Shown here piece after piece: positions 18,493-26,793 of a stretch of DNA of 64,000 nucleotides. The notes beneath the pieces are model-generated. The model was not told the origin of the DNA. It saw only the letters and a list, made by a program, of their open reading frames with translations, and ran no database searches. The DNA is from CAVYVZ01 sp963772065 (GTDB taxonomy: Bacteria; Acidobacteriota; Vicinamibacteria; Vicinamibacterales; UBA2999). Position numbers and translations under genes: made by a program. The stretch's first letter is position 1, and each line of letters begins with the position of its first letter. The stretch covers positions 1 through 64,000 of the forward strand of contig CAVYVZ010000001.1 in the NCBI GenBank assembly GCA_963772065.1, given 5' to 3'.

Positions 18493-18920
18493 TCCAGCAG
18501 CCTGGCACGCCGAAGCCGGAGGCGAAGGCGGCGCGCAGCACCTGTGTCCGCGTCCGCTACGCCGACACCGACCGGATGGGTGTCGTCTACTACAGCAATT
18601 ATCTCGTCTGGTTCGAAGTGGGCCGAACAGAGTGGCTGCGCGAGACCGGCTGGAGCTATCGTGAGATGGAGGTCGACGGCGTGTCGCTGCCCGTGATCGA
18701 AGCGCACTGCGAGTATCGACAGCCGGCGCGCTACGATGATGAGATCGAGATTGTGACCCGCGCCACTCTGCTGACGCCCGTCCGCATCCGCTTCGACTAT
18801 GACATCGTCCGGCGACGCGACGAGACCCTGGCTGCGGTGGGCTACACCGTTCATGCGGCGCTGGACCCGAACGGCCGGCCGCGCAGGCTTCCCGACCGCG
18901 TGCGCAGCCTGCTTTCATGA
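18489..18920 (+). CDS. ybgC: YbgC-like acyl-CoA thioesterase (4HBT hot-dog fold)
   Basis: 143 residues. The signature RYADTDRMGVVYYSNYLVW contains the catalytic Asp of the 4-hydroxybenzoyl-CoA thioesterase family. The ATG overlaps the rpe stop (ATGA). YbgC is classically linked to the Tol-Pal envelope system; here the neighbour is bamD, also an envelope gene. Confidence 0.88.
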   Translation: MIQQPGTPKPEAKAARSTCVRVRYADTDRMGVVYYSNYLVWFEVGRTEWLRETGWSYREMEVDGVSLPVIEAHCEYRQPARYDDEIEIVTRATLLTPVRIRFDYDIVRRRDETLAAVGYTVHAALDPNGRPRRLPDRVRSLLS

Positions 18921-19765
18921 TCGTCCCCGCGTTGCCCCAGACCAGCCGGCGCGCTTCGATGTCTACAATGAATGTGATGAATCAGTTACGGGTGTTGCCC
19001 CTCTTCCTGGTACTGCTGGCGCTATGCGTCGGCACGCTTGCCGGAGCCTGCGCTCCGAAGCGGAATACTGTTCCTCCGGGCACGGCTCAGCCCGACCGGT
19101 ATCTGCTCGACCGCGGCAACGAAGAGTTGAAGGACAACAACTGGTTCAACGCCCGCGAGTACTTTCGCCAGATCGTCGACAACTATCCCCAGAGCCAGCT
19201 CCGTCCGGACGCGAAGCTCGGGGTCGGCGACACCTATCTCGGCGAGGGCACGACGGAGGCGCTCATCCTCGCGGGCAACGAGTTCCGGGAATTCCTGACC
19301 TTCTATCCCACGAATCCGCGTGCGGACTATGCGCAGTTCAAGCTGGCGCAGAGCCATGTGAAGCAGATGCGCGCGGCCGAGCGCGACCAATCCGAGACCA
19401 AGGAGGCCATCCGCGAATTCGAGGTCTTCTTCCAGCGCTACCCGAACAGCCCCCTGATGCCGGAGGTGAAGAAGCAATGGCGGGACGCGCGCGATCGCCT
19501 GAGCGAGGCCTCGTACCGCGTCGGCCTGTTCTATTACCGGTCGCGGTACGATGCCGGTGCGATCTCACGCTTCCGGGAGGTCCTCAAGGAGGACCCCGGC
19601 TACAGCCGCCGCGATGCCCTCTACTACTATCTGGCGGAATCTCTGGCCCGATCCGATAAGAAAGCCGAGGCGATCCCGTACTACGAGCGCCTGCTCAAGG
19701 AATTCGAGAAGAGCGACTACCGGGACGACGCCCAGAAACGGCTCGAAGAGCTGAAGGCTCAATAA
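18917..19765 (+). CDS. bamD: Outer-membrane assembly lipoprotein BamD
   Basis: 282 residues from ATG 18917, which overlaps the ybgC stop; internal ATGs near 18968 are more likely starts because the signal sequence begins there (MNQLRVLPLFLVLLALC). A lipobox LAGAC follows. The mature protein has BamD-type TPRs: YFRQIVDNYPQSQLRPDAKL, FREFLTFYPTNPRADYAQF and EFEVFFQRYPNSPL. It is part of the Bam complex that folds outer-membrane barrels, confirming a diderm envelope. Confidence 0.9.
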   Translation: MIVPALPQTSRRASMSTMNVMNQLRVLPLFLVLLALCVGTLAGACAPKRNTVPPGTAQPDRYLLDRGNEELKDNNWFNAREYFRQIVDNYPQSQLRPDAKLGVGDTYLGEGTTEALILAGNEFREFLTFYPTNPRADYAQFKLAQSHVKQMRAAERDQSETKEAIREFEVFFQRYPNSPLMPEVKKQWRDARDRLSEASYRVGLFYYRSRYDAGAISRFREVLKEDPGYSRRDALYYYLAESLARSDKKAEAIPYYERLLKEFEKSDYRDDAQKRLEELKAQ

Positions 19766-19782
19766 CTTATCGGGGAGAGATC

Positions 19783-20625
19783 ATGACTCGCTCCAGGACG
19801 CGTGTCGCCGCGACCGCTGCCCTGCTGACCGCCCTGACGGCAACCGTCACGACCCAGAAAGCGCCGGTGCCGGTCTCCACGGGCCTGCCGGAGGACGTTC
19901 TCCAACTCCTGTGCGCACCGACGTCGAGATACGACATGCCCGACCAGTCGCTGCGCGTCACGGGCGGACAGGACACGGGAAAGCGCCGGTCGTACTTTCC
20001 CGGCGACTTCGTCACCATCAGTGGCGGCAAGGAAAACGGGATCGAGCCGGGGCAGGAATACATCGTCCGCCGTCTGCAGATGCAGGCCAACCAGCGGCCG
20101 TCGCACGAAACGCCGGCCAACATCCGTACGTCGGGATGGATCAAGGTCTACGCGGTCGACGACCAGCTGTCGCTCGCCACCATCGTGCACGCATGCGATT
20201 CGATCGACGTCCACGACTACCTCGAGCCCTTCGTGATGCCGGTCGTTCCCAAGCTATCCACGGAGAAGGCGAAGCCGCAGCGCGACAACTACGGCGTGAT
20301 TCTCTTCGCCGCCGACTATCGGCAGGCGCTCGGCAAGGGCGATTTCTTCATGGTCAATCGCGGCAGCGATCACGGTGTGGCGCCCGGCGATCGCTTCGTG
20401 GTCTATCGCGACAAGAAGATGGCCGAGAACTTTCTCTACGACCTTGGCGAGGCGGTGGCGGTCGATGTGAAGAGCGACCGCTCGACGCTCCAAGCGATCG
20501 TCTCGCGCGATGCGTTCATGCCCGGCGACTACGTCGCGCCCCGCAAGCCGTTCACGTCCCACGCCGACCCCGCTCCTCCGAAGAAGAAGCGCAGTATTTG
20601 GAAATTGGGATTGGGCGGAGAGTAG
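19783..20625 (+). CDS. Exported hypothetical protein, last gene of the aroC-bamD operon
   Basis: 280 residues with a signal peptide (to about residue 24). Repeated compact beta modules carry short G-D-x-V/F motifs: YFPGDFVTISGG, GKGDFFMVNRGSDHGVAPGDRFVVYRD with a break between them, and FMPGDYVAP. The G-V-x-P-G-D-R-F-V-V-Y pattern resembles the C-terminal domain of flagellar FlgT-like proteins, but this is only a structural hint. A basic Lys-rich tail follows. It begins 17 nt after bamD, so a role in the envelope is plausible. Confidence 0.6.
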   Translation: MTRSRTRVAATAALLTALTATVTTQKAPVPVSTGLPEDVLQLLCAPTSRYDMPDQSLRVTGGQDTGKRRSYFPGDFVTISGGKENGIEPGQEYIVRRLQMQANQRPSHETPANIRTSGWIKVYAVDDQLSLATIVHACDSIDVHDYLEPFVMPVVPKLSTEKAKPQRDNYGVILFAADYRQALGKGDFFMVNRGSDHGVAPGDRFVVYRDKKMAENFLYDLGEAVAVDVKSDRSTLQAIVSRDAFMPGDYVAPRKPFTSHADPAPPKKKRSIWKLGLGGE

Positions 20626-20634
20626 CGCGTCGCG

Positions 20635-21240
20635 CTACGAGGCCTTGCGCGCCCGCGCGACGTTGACGTCGGTCACGCGGGCGCTGACGAGCCGCTGAAA
20701 ACGCCGGTAGTAGTCGACGGCGGACACGATCGCCATCACCAGCACGACCCACATCGCCGCCTGCCCCACGGGCGCGAGCCACGGCAGCGGACCCGCTCCC
20801 ACGAGCAGCAGCAGAATCGCGGTCACCTGCGACGCCATCTTTCCCTTGCCGAGCGGCGAGGCGACGATGGTGATGCCCTTGGTGTGCGCGAGGCTGCGCA
20901 GCCCGGTGACCACGATCTCGCGTCCGATCACGAGCGCGACCATCCAGGCGGGGGCGAGATCCAGCTGCACCAGCGAGATGAAAGCCGCCGACGTGAGCAG
21001 CTTGTCTGCGATCGGATCCATGACCTGGCCGAACCAGGTGATCTGGCGACGGCGGCGCGCGAGGTAACCATCGAGCCAATCGGTGGCAGACGCCAGGCCG
21101 AAGATGGCCGCGCCCAGCAGCTCTTTCGAGACGCCGACGACGCGCGGTCCGTCAAACTCCGTGAGGAGCACGACCACGAACAGCGGCACGAGAAACATCC
21201 GGACGAGCGTGAGCGCGTTCGGCAGATTCAACGTCGACAT
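20635..21240 (-). CDS. pgsA: CDP-diacylglycerol-glycerol-3-phosphate 3-phosphatidyltransferase
   Basis: 201 residues from ATG 21238-21240 (MSTLNLPNALTLVRM). Makes phosphatidylglycerol-phosphate. The CDP-alcohol phosphotransferase signature D-G-x2-A-R-x8-G-x3-D-x3-D is complete in DWLDGYLARRRRQ and GQVMDPIADK. Several membrane helices follow. Divergent from the sugar nucleotidyltransferase, with 28 nt between the starts. Confidence 0.95.
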   Translation of the reverse strand: MSTLNLPNALTLVRMFLVPLFVVVLLTEFDGPRVVGVSKELLGAAIFGLASATDWLDGYLARRRRQITWFGQVMDPIADKLLTSAAFISLVQLDLAPAWMVALVIGREIVVTGLRSLAHTKGITIVASPLGKGKMASQVTAILLLLVGAGPLPWLAPVGQAAMWVVLVMAIVSAVDYYRRFQRLVSARVTDVNVARARKAS

Positions 21241-21268
21241 TCTATCCGATGTATGATCGGTGATTGTC

Positions 21269-22327
21269 ATGAAGGCGATCCTCCTGGCTGGAGGGAAGGG
21301 CACGCGCCTGCGGCCGCTCACGATTCACACCCCGAAGCCGATAGTCCCGATCTTCAATCGTCCATTCCTGCACTATCAGATCGATCTGTTGAAGCAGGTC
21401 CCTGAAATCGACGAAGTAATCCTCAGCCTGAACTACCAGCCGCGCCGCATCGAGGAGATGTTCGGCGACGGCGCGGATCTCGGCATCAAAATCCGCTACG
21501 TCGTGGAGCCGGTGCCGCTCGGGACGGCGGGCGCGATCAAGTACGCCGGCGATCACCTCACGGAGTCGGTCGTCGTCTTCAACGGGGACGTGCTGACGCA
21601 GATCGATCTTGCGGCCGTGCTGCGGCTGCACCGGGAACGCCGTGCGCGGGCCACGATTGTGCTGACGCCGGTGGACAACCCGAGCGCCTACGGCCTCGTC
21701 GAGACCGACGCCGACGGGAACGTGAAGCGTTTCCTCGAGAAGCCGAAGGCGGAGGAGATCACGACCCACAACATCAACGCCGGAATCTACATCCTGGAAC
21801 CAGATACCTTCGATCGGATTCCCAGCGAGGTGTCGTGGTCCATCGAGCGCAGCTACTTTCCGTCGCTGGTCGAGCGCGGCGAGACGTTCGTCGCGTACAT
21901 CTACCAGGGCTACTGGATCGACATCGGCACCCCGGAGAAGTACATGCAGGTCCACCGCGACATCATGGATGGACGCTTCGAGGCCGCGCCGTTTCGCGGC
22001 CTCGGCAGTCCGCGCCGGTGGGTGGCCGACGGCGCGCGGGTGGAGGACGGCGCGACGCTCGACGGCCCCTGCTTCATCGACGAGGGCGTGCTGGTGAAGG
22101 CCGGCGCACGGATCGGGCCGTATTCCGTTCTGGGGCGGCAGTGCCAGATCGAGGAGGACGCGCGCGTGGACGGCGCGATCATCTGGCAGAACGGCCGGAT
22201 CGGCCGCGACGCCGTGGTCGAGCGGGCCGTGCTCGGACGCAACTGCCACATCGGTCGCAGCGCCGCGGTCGGCGCCGGCGCCGTGCTCGGCGACAAATCA
22301 TCTCTTACGGACTACACGCGCGTATGA
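21269..22327 (+). CDS. NDP-sugar pyrophosphorylase (mannose-1-phosphate guanylyltransferase-like)
   Basis: 352 residues from ATG 21269 (GTG 21260 possible). The nucleotidyltransferase motif LAGGKGTRLRPLT with its Lys-Pro partner TPKPIVPI is intact, as are NGDVLT and GYWIDIGTPEKY. The C-terminal quarter is a left-handed beta-helix of hexapeptide repeats (ARVEDGATL, ARIGPYSVLG, AVVERAVLG). Substrate is likely Man-1-P or Glc-1-P; the overlapping phosphomannomutase gene favours a mannose route. The stop overlaps the next start (GTATGA). Confidence 0.88.
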   Translation: MKAILLAGGKGTRLRPLTIHTPKPIVPIFNRPFLHYQIDLLKQVPEIDEVILSLNYQPRRIEEMFGDGADLGIKIRYVVEPVPLGTAGAIKYAGDHLTESVVVFNGDVLTQIDLAAVLRLHRERRARATIVLTPVDNPSAYGLVETDADGNVKRFLEKPKAEEITTHNINAGIYILEPDTFDRIPSEVSWSIERSYFPSLVERGETFVAYIYQGYWIDIGTPEKYMQVHRDIMDGRFEAAPFRGLGSPRRWVADGARVEDGATLDGPCFIDEGVLVKAGARIGPYSVLGRQCQIEEDARVDGAIIWQNGRIGRDAVVERAVLGRNCHIGRSAAVGAGAVLGDKSSLTDYTRV

Positions 22328-23679
22328 AACTCAATCCCGCCATCTTCAAGGCATACGACATCCGTGGCTTGTACCCCTCGGAGATCGACGAGACCGTCGC
22401 CCGGCAGATCGGCCGAGGGTTCGTCGCGTACCTCGGGGCGAAGACGGTGGGCGTGTCGCGCGACATGCGCGTGTCGTCGCCCGCCCTTGCCGCCGCCTTC
22501 ATCGACGGCGCCCGCGAGCAGGGCGCCGACGTCATCGACTACGGCATGATGGCGACGGACATGCTGTATTTCGCGTCGTTCACCGACAAGCTGCAGGGGG
22601 GCGCGCAGATCACGGCGTCGCACAATCCGGGTGCGTACAACGGAGTCAAGATGGTCCGGGAGGAGGCACAACCGCTCAGCGGCGATGCCGGCCTGGGCGA
22701 GATCCGCGACCGCATCATGCACGATCGGCTGCCGCCCTCCGCGGCGCGGCCAGGTGGAATTCGCACCCGCGACGTCCTCGGGCCGTATGTCGACAAGGTC
22801 ATGTCGTTCATCGATCCGTCGATTGTCAGGCCGTTCAACGTCGTAGCCGACGCCGGCAGCGGAATGGCCGGCCTCGTGGCGCCGAGGCTGCTGGAGCGGC
22901 TCCCCTGCCGCGTCACGACGCTCTGCTTCGAGATCGACGGCACCTTCCCCAACCATGAGGCGAACCCGCTCATCGAAGAGAACCGCCGCGACATCACCGC
23001 GGAGGTCACGCGGCAGGGCGCCGACGTCGGCATCGCGTGGGACGGCGACGCCGATCGCTGCTTTTTCCTCGACGGAACCGGCGAGTTCATCTCGGGCGAC
23101 TTCATCACGGCGCTTCTGGCCGAAGCCTTTCTGCTGAAGCACCCGGGCGCGACGATCATTTACGACCTTCGCGCGAGCCATGCGGTGAAAGACACCGTGG
23201 AGCGCCTCGGCGGCCGCGCGCTGATGAACCGCGTCGGCCACGCGTTCATCAAGCAGCGCATGCGCGCGGAGGACGCGCTGTTTGCCGGCGAAGTCACCGG
23301 CCATTACTACTTCCGCGACTTCTATTACGCCGACAACGGCTTCATTCCCGCGCTCCTGATCCTCGAGCTGATGTCCAAGAAGGGACAGTCGCTTCGCGAG
23401 CTGCTGCAGCCGTACCGGGAGCGGTACTTCATTTCCGGGGAGATCAACACCAAGCTGCCGAGCATGAACGCTGTGCCGGAGAAGCTCGCCGCGGTGGAGA
23501 CGCGCTATAAGGATGCCCGGATCGCGAAGATGGACGGCGTCTCGGTTGACTACTCGGACTGGCACTTCAACGTGCGTGCGTCGAACACCGAGCCGCTGCT
23601 CCGGCTGAACCTCGAAGCGAAGACGCCGGAGCTGATGGAAAAGAAGCGCGACGAGGTACTGGAAGTCATTCGCGGGTGA
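22324..23679 (+). CDS. manB: Phosphomannomutase / phosphoglucomutase
   Basis: 451 residues. All four active-site loops of the alpha-D-phosphohexomutase family are present: catalytic serine in TASHNP, metal loop DGDADR, sugar-binding GEVTGH and phosphate-binding RASNTEPLLRL. Overlaps the sugar nucleotidyltransferase by 4 nt, so together they convert hexose-6-P to NDP-hexose for polysaccharide or glycolipid synthesis. Confidence 0.94.
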   Translation: MKLNPAIFKAYDIRGLYPSEIDETVARQIGRGFVAYLGAKTVGVSRDMRVSSPALAAAFIDGAREQGADVIDYGMMATDMLYFASFTDKLQGGAQITASHNPGAYNGVKMVREEAQPLSGDAGLGEIRDRIMHDRLPPSAARPGGIRTRDVLGPYVDKVMSFIDPSIVRPFNVVADAGSGMAGLVAPRLLERLPCRVTTLCFEIDGTFPNHEANPLIEENRRDITAEVTRQGADVGIAWDGDADRCFFLDGTGEFISGDFITALLAEAFLLKHPGATIIYDLRASHAVKDTVERLGGRALMNRVGHAFIKQRMRAEDALFAGEVTGHYYFRDFYYADNGFIPALLILELMSKKGQSLRELLQPYRERYFISGEINTKLPSMNAVPEKLAAVETRYKDARIAKMDGVSVDYSDWHFNVRASNTEPLLRLNLEAKTPELMEKKRDEVLEVIRG

Positions 23680-23743
23680 GCCGGGCCTTCCCGCTCCGCG
23701 GCTTCGGCGCGGAAGTCGGGTACAATCACCTGGCACGCTGAGT

Positions 23744-23818
23744 GCGGGAGTAGTTCAGCGGTAGAACGCAAGCTTCCCAAGCTTGATGTCGCGGGTTCGA
23801 TCCCCGTCTCCCGCTCCA
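23744..23818 (+). tRNA. tRNA-Gly (anticodon CCC)
   Basis: Complete cloverleaf with a 7-bp acceptor stem (GCGGGAG with CTCCCGC), D-arm TTCAGCGGTAGAA, anticodon stem CAAGC/GCTTG around loop TTCCCAA, T-arm GGGTTCGATCCCC and an encoded CCA. The anticodon is CCC, read from the 7-nt loop. A TACAAT box lies at 23721-23726, about 17 nt upstream. Confidence 0.95.
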
Positions 23819-23819
23819 A

Positions 23820-24393
23820 TTACCTCACCGAAAAACCGACCGACGCCGTGAAGAGGCTGGCCTTCGGAGGGCCGGCGATGCGGTGGAACCGTGCGTCGAA
23901 GCCGACCGCGAGCCGACGCGCCAGGAACCACCGCGCGCCGCCGCCGTAGTTCGTTGCGTCGAGGCCCCCGGATTCGGCGGTCACGGTGCCCGCCGCGTCG
24001 TCGAAGCGCGTGCTGGTTCGCGCGCTGCCGAATCCTGCACTGAGGTAGCTCCAGCCGTTTGCCGGTGCCGAAATTGAACGACAACTGGGGGGCCAGGATG
24101 CTCGCGCTGGCGACCACTCCTGGCGCGGTGCCGCGAACGCGCACGTAGTTCGCTCCTATCCCGACGCGCGAAGGTCCCAGCCGGAACAGGTAGACGTGCG
24201 CTCCGACGTCGAAGCCGAAGCCACGGGCCGGAACGATGGTCTCGAGGGGAATACCGGGAAAAAAGGCGGTGTCCGTCGGGAGTCCGCTCGTGGCGCCGCG
24301 CAGATCCAGCACGTACCCGGCGACGGGGTCCTGGCCCTGTGCCGCGACCCGTGCCGGGGCCAGCACAAGAACCAGGACGACGAAGCGGCGCAC
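23820..24393 (-). CDS. Small outer-membrane beta-barrel protein (frameshifted)
   Basis: About 190 residues from GTG 24391-24393. Signal peptide RRFVVLVLVLAPARVAAQ. The mature part has alternating amphipathic strands (FGFDVGAHVYLFRLG, VGIGANYVRVRG, LAPQLSFNFGTG; then WSYLSAGFGSARTSTRF, GGGARWFLARRLAVGFDARF) and ends SVGFSVR. The two halves are in different frames; one extra base in the A-run at 24058-24060 explains it. Fold suggests an OmpA/OmpW-like barrel; function unknown. The start shares a base with the stop of the upstream small gene (TAGTG). Confidence 0.65.
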
Positions 24394-24674
24394 TACTTGG
24401 CGCCTTTGGCCTTCCGGCGCTCGGCCCAATACTTGCGCATCCTCTGAGATACCGCCTTGCGGGCGGCGGCCGACATCCTGCGACGTCGCCTGGTTGCGCC
24501 TCGGCTCGCCGCCGGGGCGGCGCTGCGCCCGCGGCCCGCCCCCCGTCGCCCTCGCCCGAACAGTTCAGGGAACTCGGCGCGAATCGCTCCTTCTTCCTGC
24601 TGCAATTGCTCGAGGCGTGCGATCGCGCCCAGCCGTGCGAGCCGCCGCAACTGTTCAGTATTTAGATTTGCCAC
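24393..24674 (-). CDS. Small basic protein, unknown function
   Basis: 93 residues, strongly basic. The N-terminal half is helical (NTEQLRRLARLGAIARLEQL). A Gly/Arg/Ala-rich linker leads to a C-terminal MSAAARKAVSQRMRKYWAER followed by a Lys-rich end. Similar basic tails occur on bacterial nucleic-acid-associated proteins, so DNA or RNA binding is possible, but no named family is claimed. It lies between deoC and the barrel gene and is coupled to the latter. Confidence 0.55.
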   Translation of the reverse strand: MANLNTEQLRRLARLGAIARLEQLQQEEGAIRAEFPELFGRGRRGAGRGRSAAPAASRGATRRRRRMSAAARKAVSQRMRKYWAERRKAKGAK

Positions 24675-24722
24675 TCGGTCCTCCTACGAAAGTCCCATCC
24701 TATGCGCGCGTCGTGAGGCTCT

Positions 24723-25601
24723 TCAATAGCCTTTCGCGCCGTTGGCGGGCTTTTCTCCGCGCAATTCCTGGACGATGCGGACGCCGGCGCTGGCACCTAC
24801 CCGTGTCGCTCCCGCGGCGACCATCGCCTTCAGTCCCTCGAGATCGCGCACCCCTCCCGCGGCTTTCACGCCCATCTCCTCGCCAACCGTCCGCCGCATC
24901 AGGGCGACGTCGGCGACGGTGGCGCCGCCCGGGCCGAATCCCGTGGATGTCTTCACGTAGTCGGCGCCGGCAGCCTTTGCCAGCTGACATGCCGTCACCT
25001 TCTCGGCATCGGAGAGCAGCGCCGCCTCGATGATCACCTTGCTCACGGCGCCGGCCTCGCGGCACGGGGCCGCGACGGCTTCGATGTCGCGCTCGACCAG
25101 CCTGAGATCGCCCGACTTGAGCGCGCCGACGTTGATGACCATGTCGATTTCACGCGCGCCGTCGAAGATGACCCGTCGAGTCTCGTAGTGCTTCACGTCC
25201 GGGGTCGTGGCGCCGAGGGGGAAGCCGATGACGGAGGTCACATCGACGCCGGTTCCGCGGAGCAGCCTCGCGCAGAGCGCCACCCAGGTCGGATTCACGC
25301 AGACGGTGGCGAAATGATATTCAGCTGCCTCGCGACAGAGCGTCTCGATTTCCTTCCGCGTGGCATCGGGCTTGAGCAGTGTGTGATCGATCATCGACGC
25401 AACGGAATCGGCCGCTCCGCCGGCGGCGTGCACGCCGATTCGCGTTGCACCCGCTTCGAGCACGCCCGCCAGCCGATCGGGGCAGCACTCGAACACGAGC
25501 GAGTGACACGCGCAGCGCGCCGGCTGAGGGGCCTGGGCCGCCGCGAGCTCCTCGACGATGATCTGGACGAGGCGCTGAATGTCCTGGGGCTGCAGCATCA
25601 T
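24723..25601 (-). CDS. deoC: Deoxyribose-phosphate aldolase with microcompartment-type N-terminal extension
   Basis: 292 residues. Cleaves 2-deoxyribose-5-P to glyceraldehyde-3-P and acetaldehyde. The Schiff-base Lys lies in YVKTSTGFGPGG, the second Lys in VKAAGGVRD, and the entry SMIDHTLLKPDAT is canonical. Residues 1-70 are extra: an amphipathic helix (QDIQRLVQIIVEELAA), then a Cys-rich stretch (CACHSLVFECC) before the TIM barrel. Short amphipathic N-terminal helices are typical encapsulation peptides of bacterial microcompartment enzymes. The ATG overlaps the rpiB stop. With rpiB it matches the enzyme pair of sugar-phosphate-utilising microcompartments, though no shell gene is seen here. 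Confidence 0.9.
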   Translation of the reverse strand: MMLQPQDIQRLVQIIVEELAAAQAPQPARCACHSLVFECCPDRLAGVLEAGATRIGVHAAGGAADSVASMIDHTLLKPDATRKEIETLCREAAEYHFATVCVNPTWVALCARLLRGTGVDVTSVIGFPLGATTPDVKHYETRRVIFDGAREIDMVINVGALKSGDLRLVERDIEAVAAPCREAGAVSKVIIEAALLSDAEKVTACQLAKAAGADYVKTSTGFGPGGATVADVALMRRTVGEEMGVKAAGGVRDLEGLKAMVAAGATRVGASAGVRIVQELRGEKPANGAKGY

Positions 25602-26230
25602 TCCACGGAGCGCTCGAGCTCGCGGATCTTCGCCAGCCGGCGGATGTATCGGGCCTCGCGCATCGGCGTGCCGAGGAACACGTCGATGATCTCCAGTGCC
25701 TCGGCGGGTGTAACCAGCGTGGCCCCCAGCGCCAGCACGTTGGCGCCATTGTGTTGCCGGGCGTACCGGGCGAGCGTCTGGTTCAGGCACATCGCCGCGC
25801 GCACGCCTCGAATCTTGTTGGCGGCGATCGTGGACCCGAGGCCGGCGCCGTCAATCGCGATGCCGGCGTCCGCCTCGCCGCGCGCGACCTGCCGTGCAAC
25901 CGACGCCGCGACGTCGGGATAATCCACCGGCTCGCTCGAATCCGTGCCGAGATCGTGAACGGCCAGGCCCTGCCCGCGAAGGTGCTGGCGAATCGCGCCC
26001 TTCAGCGCCACCCCGGTGTGATCGCTGCCGATCGCGACCGTCCTGACCTCCGCCGCCGGCGCCAGGGCAGCGGGGTCCTGGTCTGCGCTCTCGCTCACGA
26101 TCGTGATGCGCCGCGCCCTCAGCGTATCCTGCGCGAGCGGCGTGACGTGACCGCCGGAGACGAGCGCCACGGTGCTGCCGTATTCGAGCACACGCGCGTC
26201 TGCCTCGGTGATCATCTGAAAACGTTTCAT
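25598..26230 (-). CDS. rpiB: RpiB-type sugar-phosphate isomerase with N-terminal extension
   Basis: 210 residues from ATG 26228-26230. The RpiB core (about residues 60-200) shows GSDHTG, DYPDVA, GAGLGSTIAANKIRGVRAA and ALGATL. The usual catalytic Cys of the CGTG loop is replaced by Asp (IDGAGLG). Residues 1-50 form an extension, MITEADARVL...GGHVTPLAQDTLRARRI, of the type seen at the start of EutQ/PduL-like microcompartment proteins. RpiB isomerises ribose-5-P and ribulose-5-P; relatives act on other sugar phosphates, so the substrate is open. First gene of rpiB-deoC-small protein-barrel. Confidence 0.85.
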   Translation of the reverse strand: MKRFQMITEADARVLEYGSTVALVSGGHVTPLAQDTLRARRITIVSESADQDPAALAPAAEVRTVAIGSDHTGVALKGAIRQHLRGQGLAVHDLGTDSSEPVDYPDVAASVARQVARGEADAGIAIDGAGLGSTIAANKIRGVRAAMCLNQTLARYARQHNGANVLALGATLVTPAEALEIIDVFLGTPMREARYIRRLAKIRELERSVE

Positions 26231-26273
26231 CGGCGGGGCTATGTTACTGTCTTGTGTAACACTGCTCAACCTG

Positions 26274-26780
26274 ATGGTCACGCTGATTTCATCCGATCAA
26301 GTCCAGGCGCGCGTGCGCGCGTTGGCTGACGAGATCCGTCACGATCACAGTGGTGATATTCACCTCGTGTGCGTGCTCAAGGGCGCGTTCATGTTCATGG
26401 CGGATCTGCTCCGTTCGCTTCCCGACAACACCTCCATCGACTTCATGGCGCTCTCGAGTTACGGCAAGAGCACCAAGTCCTCAGGAGAAGTGCGGCTCCT
26501 CAAAGACCTCGATTTCGGCCTCGAGGGACGCGACGTCGTCATCGTCGAGGACATCGTCGATACGGGCCTCACGCTGACCTACCTGCAGGACATCCTGCGC
26601 GCCCGCGGGCCGCGAACGCTCAGAACGGCATGCCTCCTGAGCAAGCCCTCGCGCCGGCTGGTCGACGTGAAGGTCGACTACATCGGCTTCACCATCGAAG
26701 ACAAGTTCGTGGTTGGCTATGGCCTGGACTTCGCTGAAAAGTACCGGAGCCTGCCCTACATAGGGATCATCGACTCTTAG
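26274..26780 (+). CDS. hpt: Hypoxanthine phosphoribosyltransferase
   Basis: 168 residues from ATG 26274 (MVTLISSDQVQ); earlier in-frame starts would overlap the divergent rpiB start. The PRPP-binding motif VVIVEDIVDTGLTL is intact, and the N-terminal CVLKGAFMFMADL and the C-terminal VVGYGLDFAEKYR are typical. Salvages hypoxanthine and guanine. The end faces the amidohydrolase gene 13 nt away. Confidence 0.95.
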   Translation: MVTLISSDQVQARVRALADEIRHDHSGDIHLVCVLKGAFMFMADLLRSLPDNTSIDFMALSSYGKSTKSSGEVRLLKDLDFGLEGRDVVIVEDIVDTGLTLTYLQDILRARGPRTLRTACLLSKPSRRLVDVKVDYIGFTIEDKFVVGYGLDFAEKYRSLPYIGIIDS

Positions 26781-26793
26781 GAAGGAACCAGCG

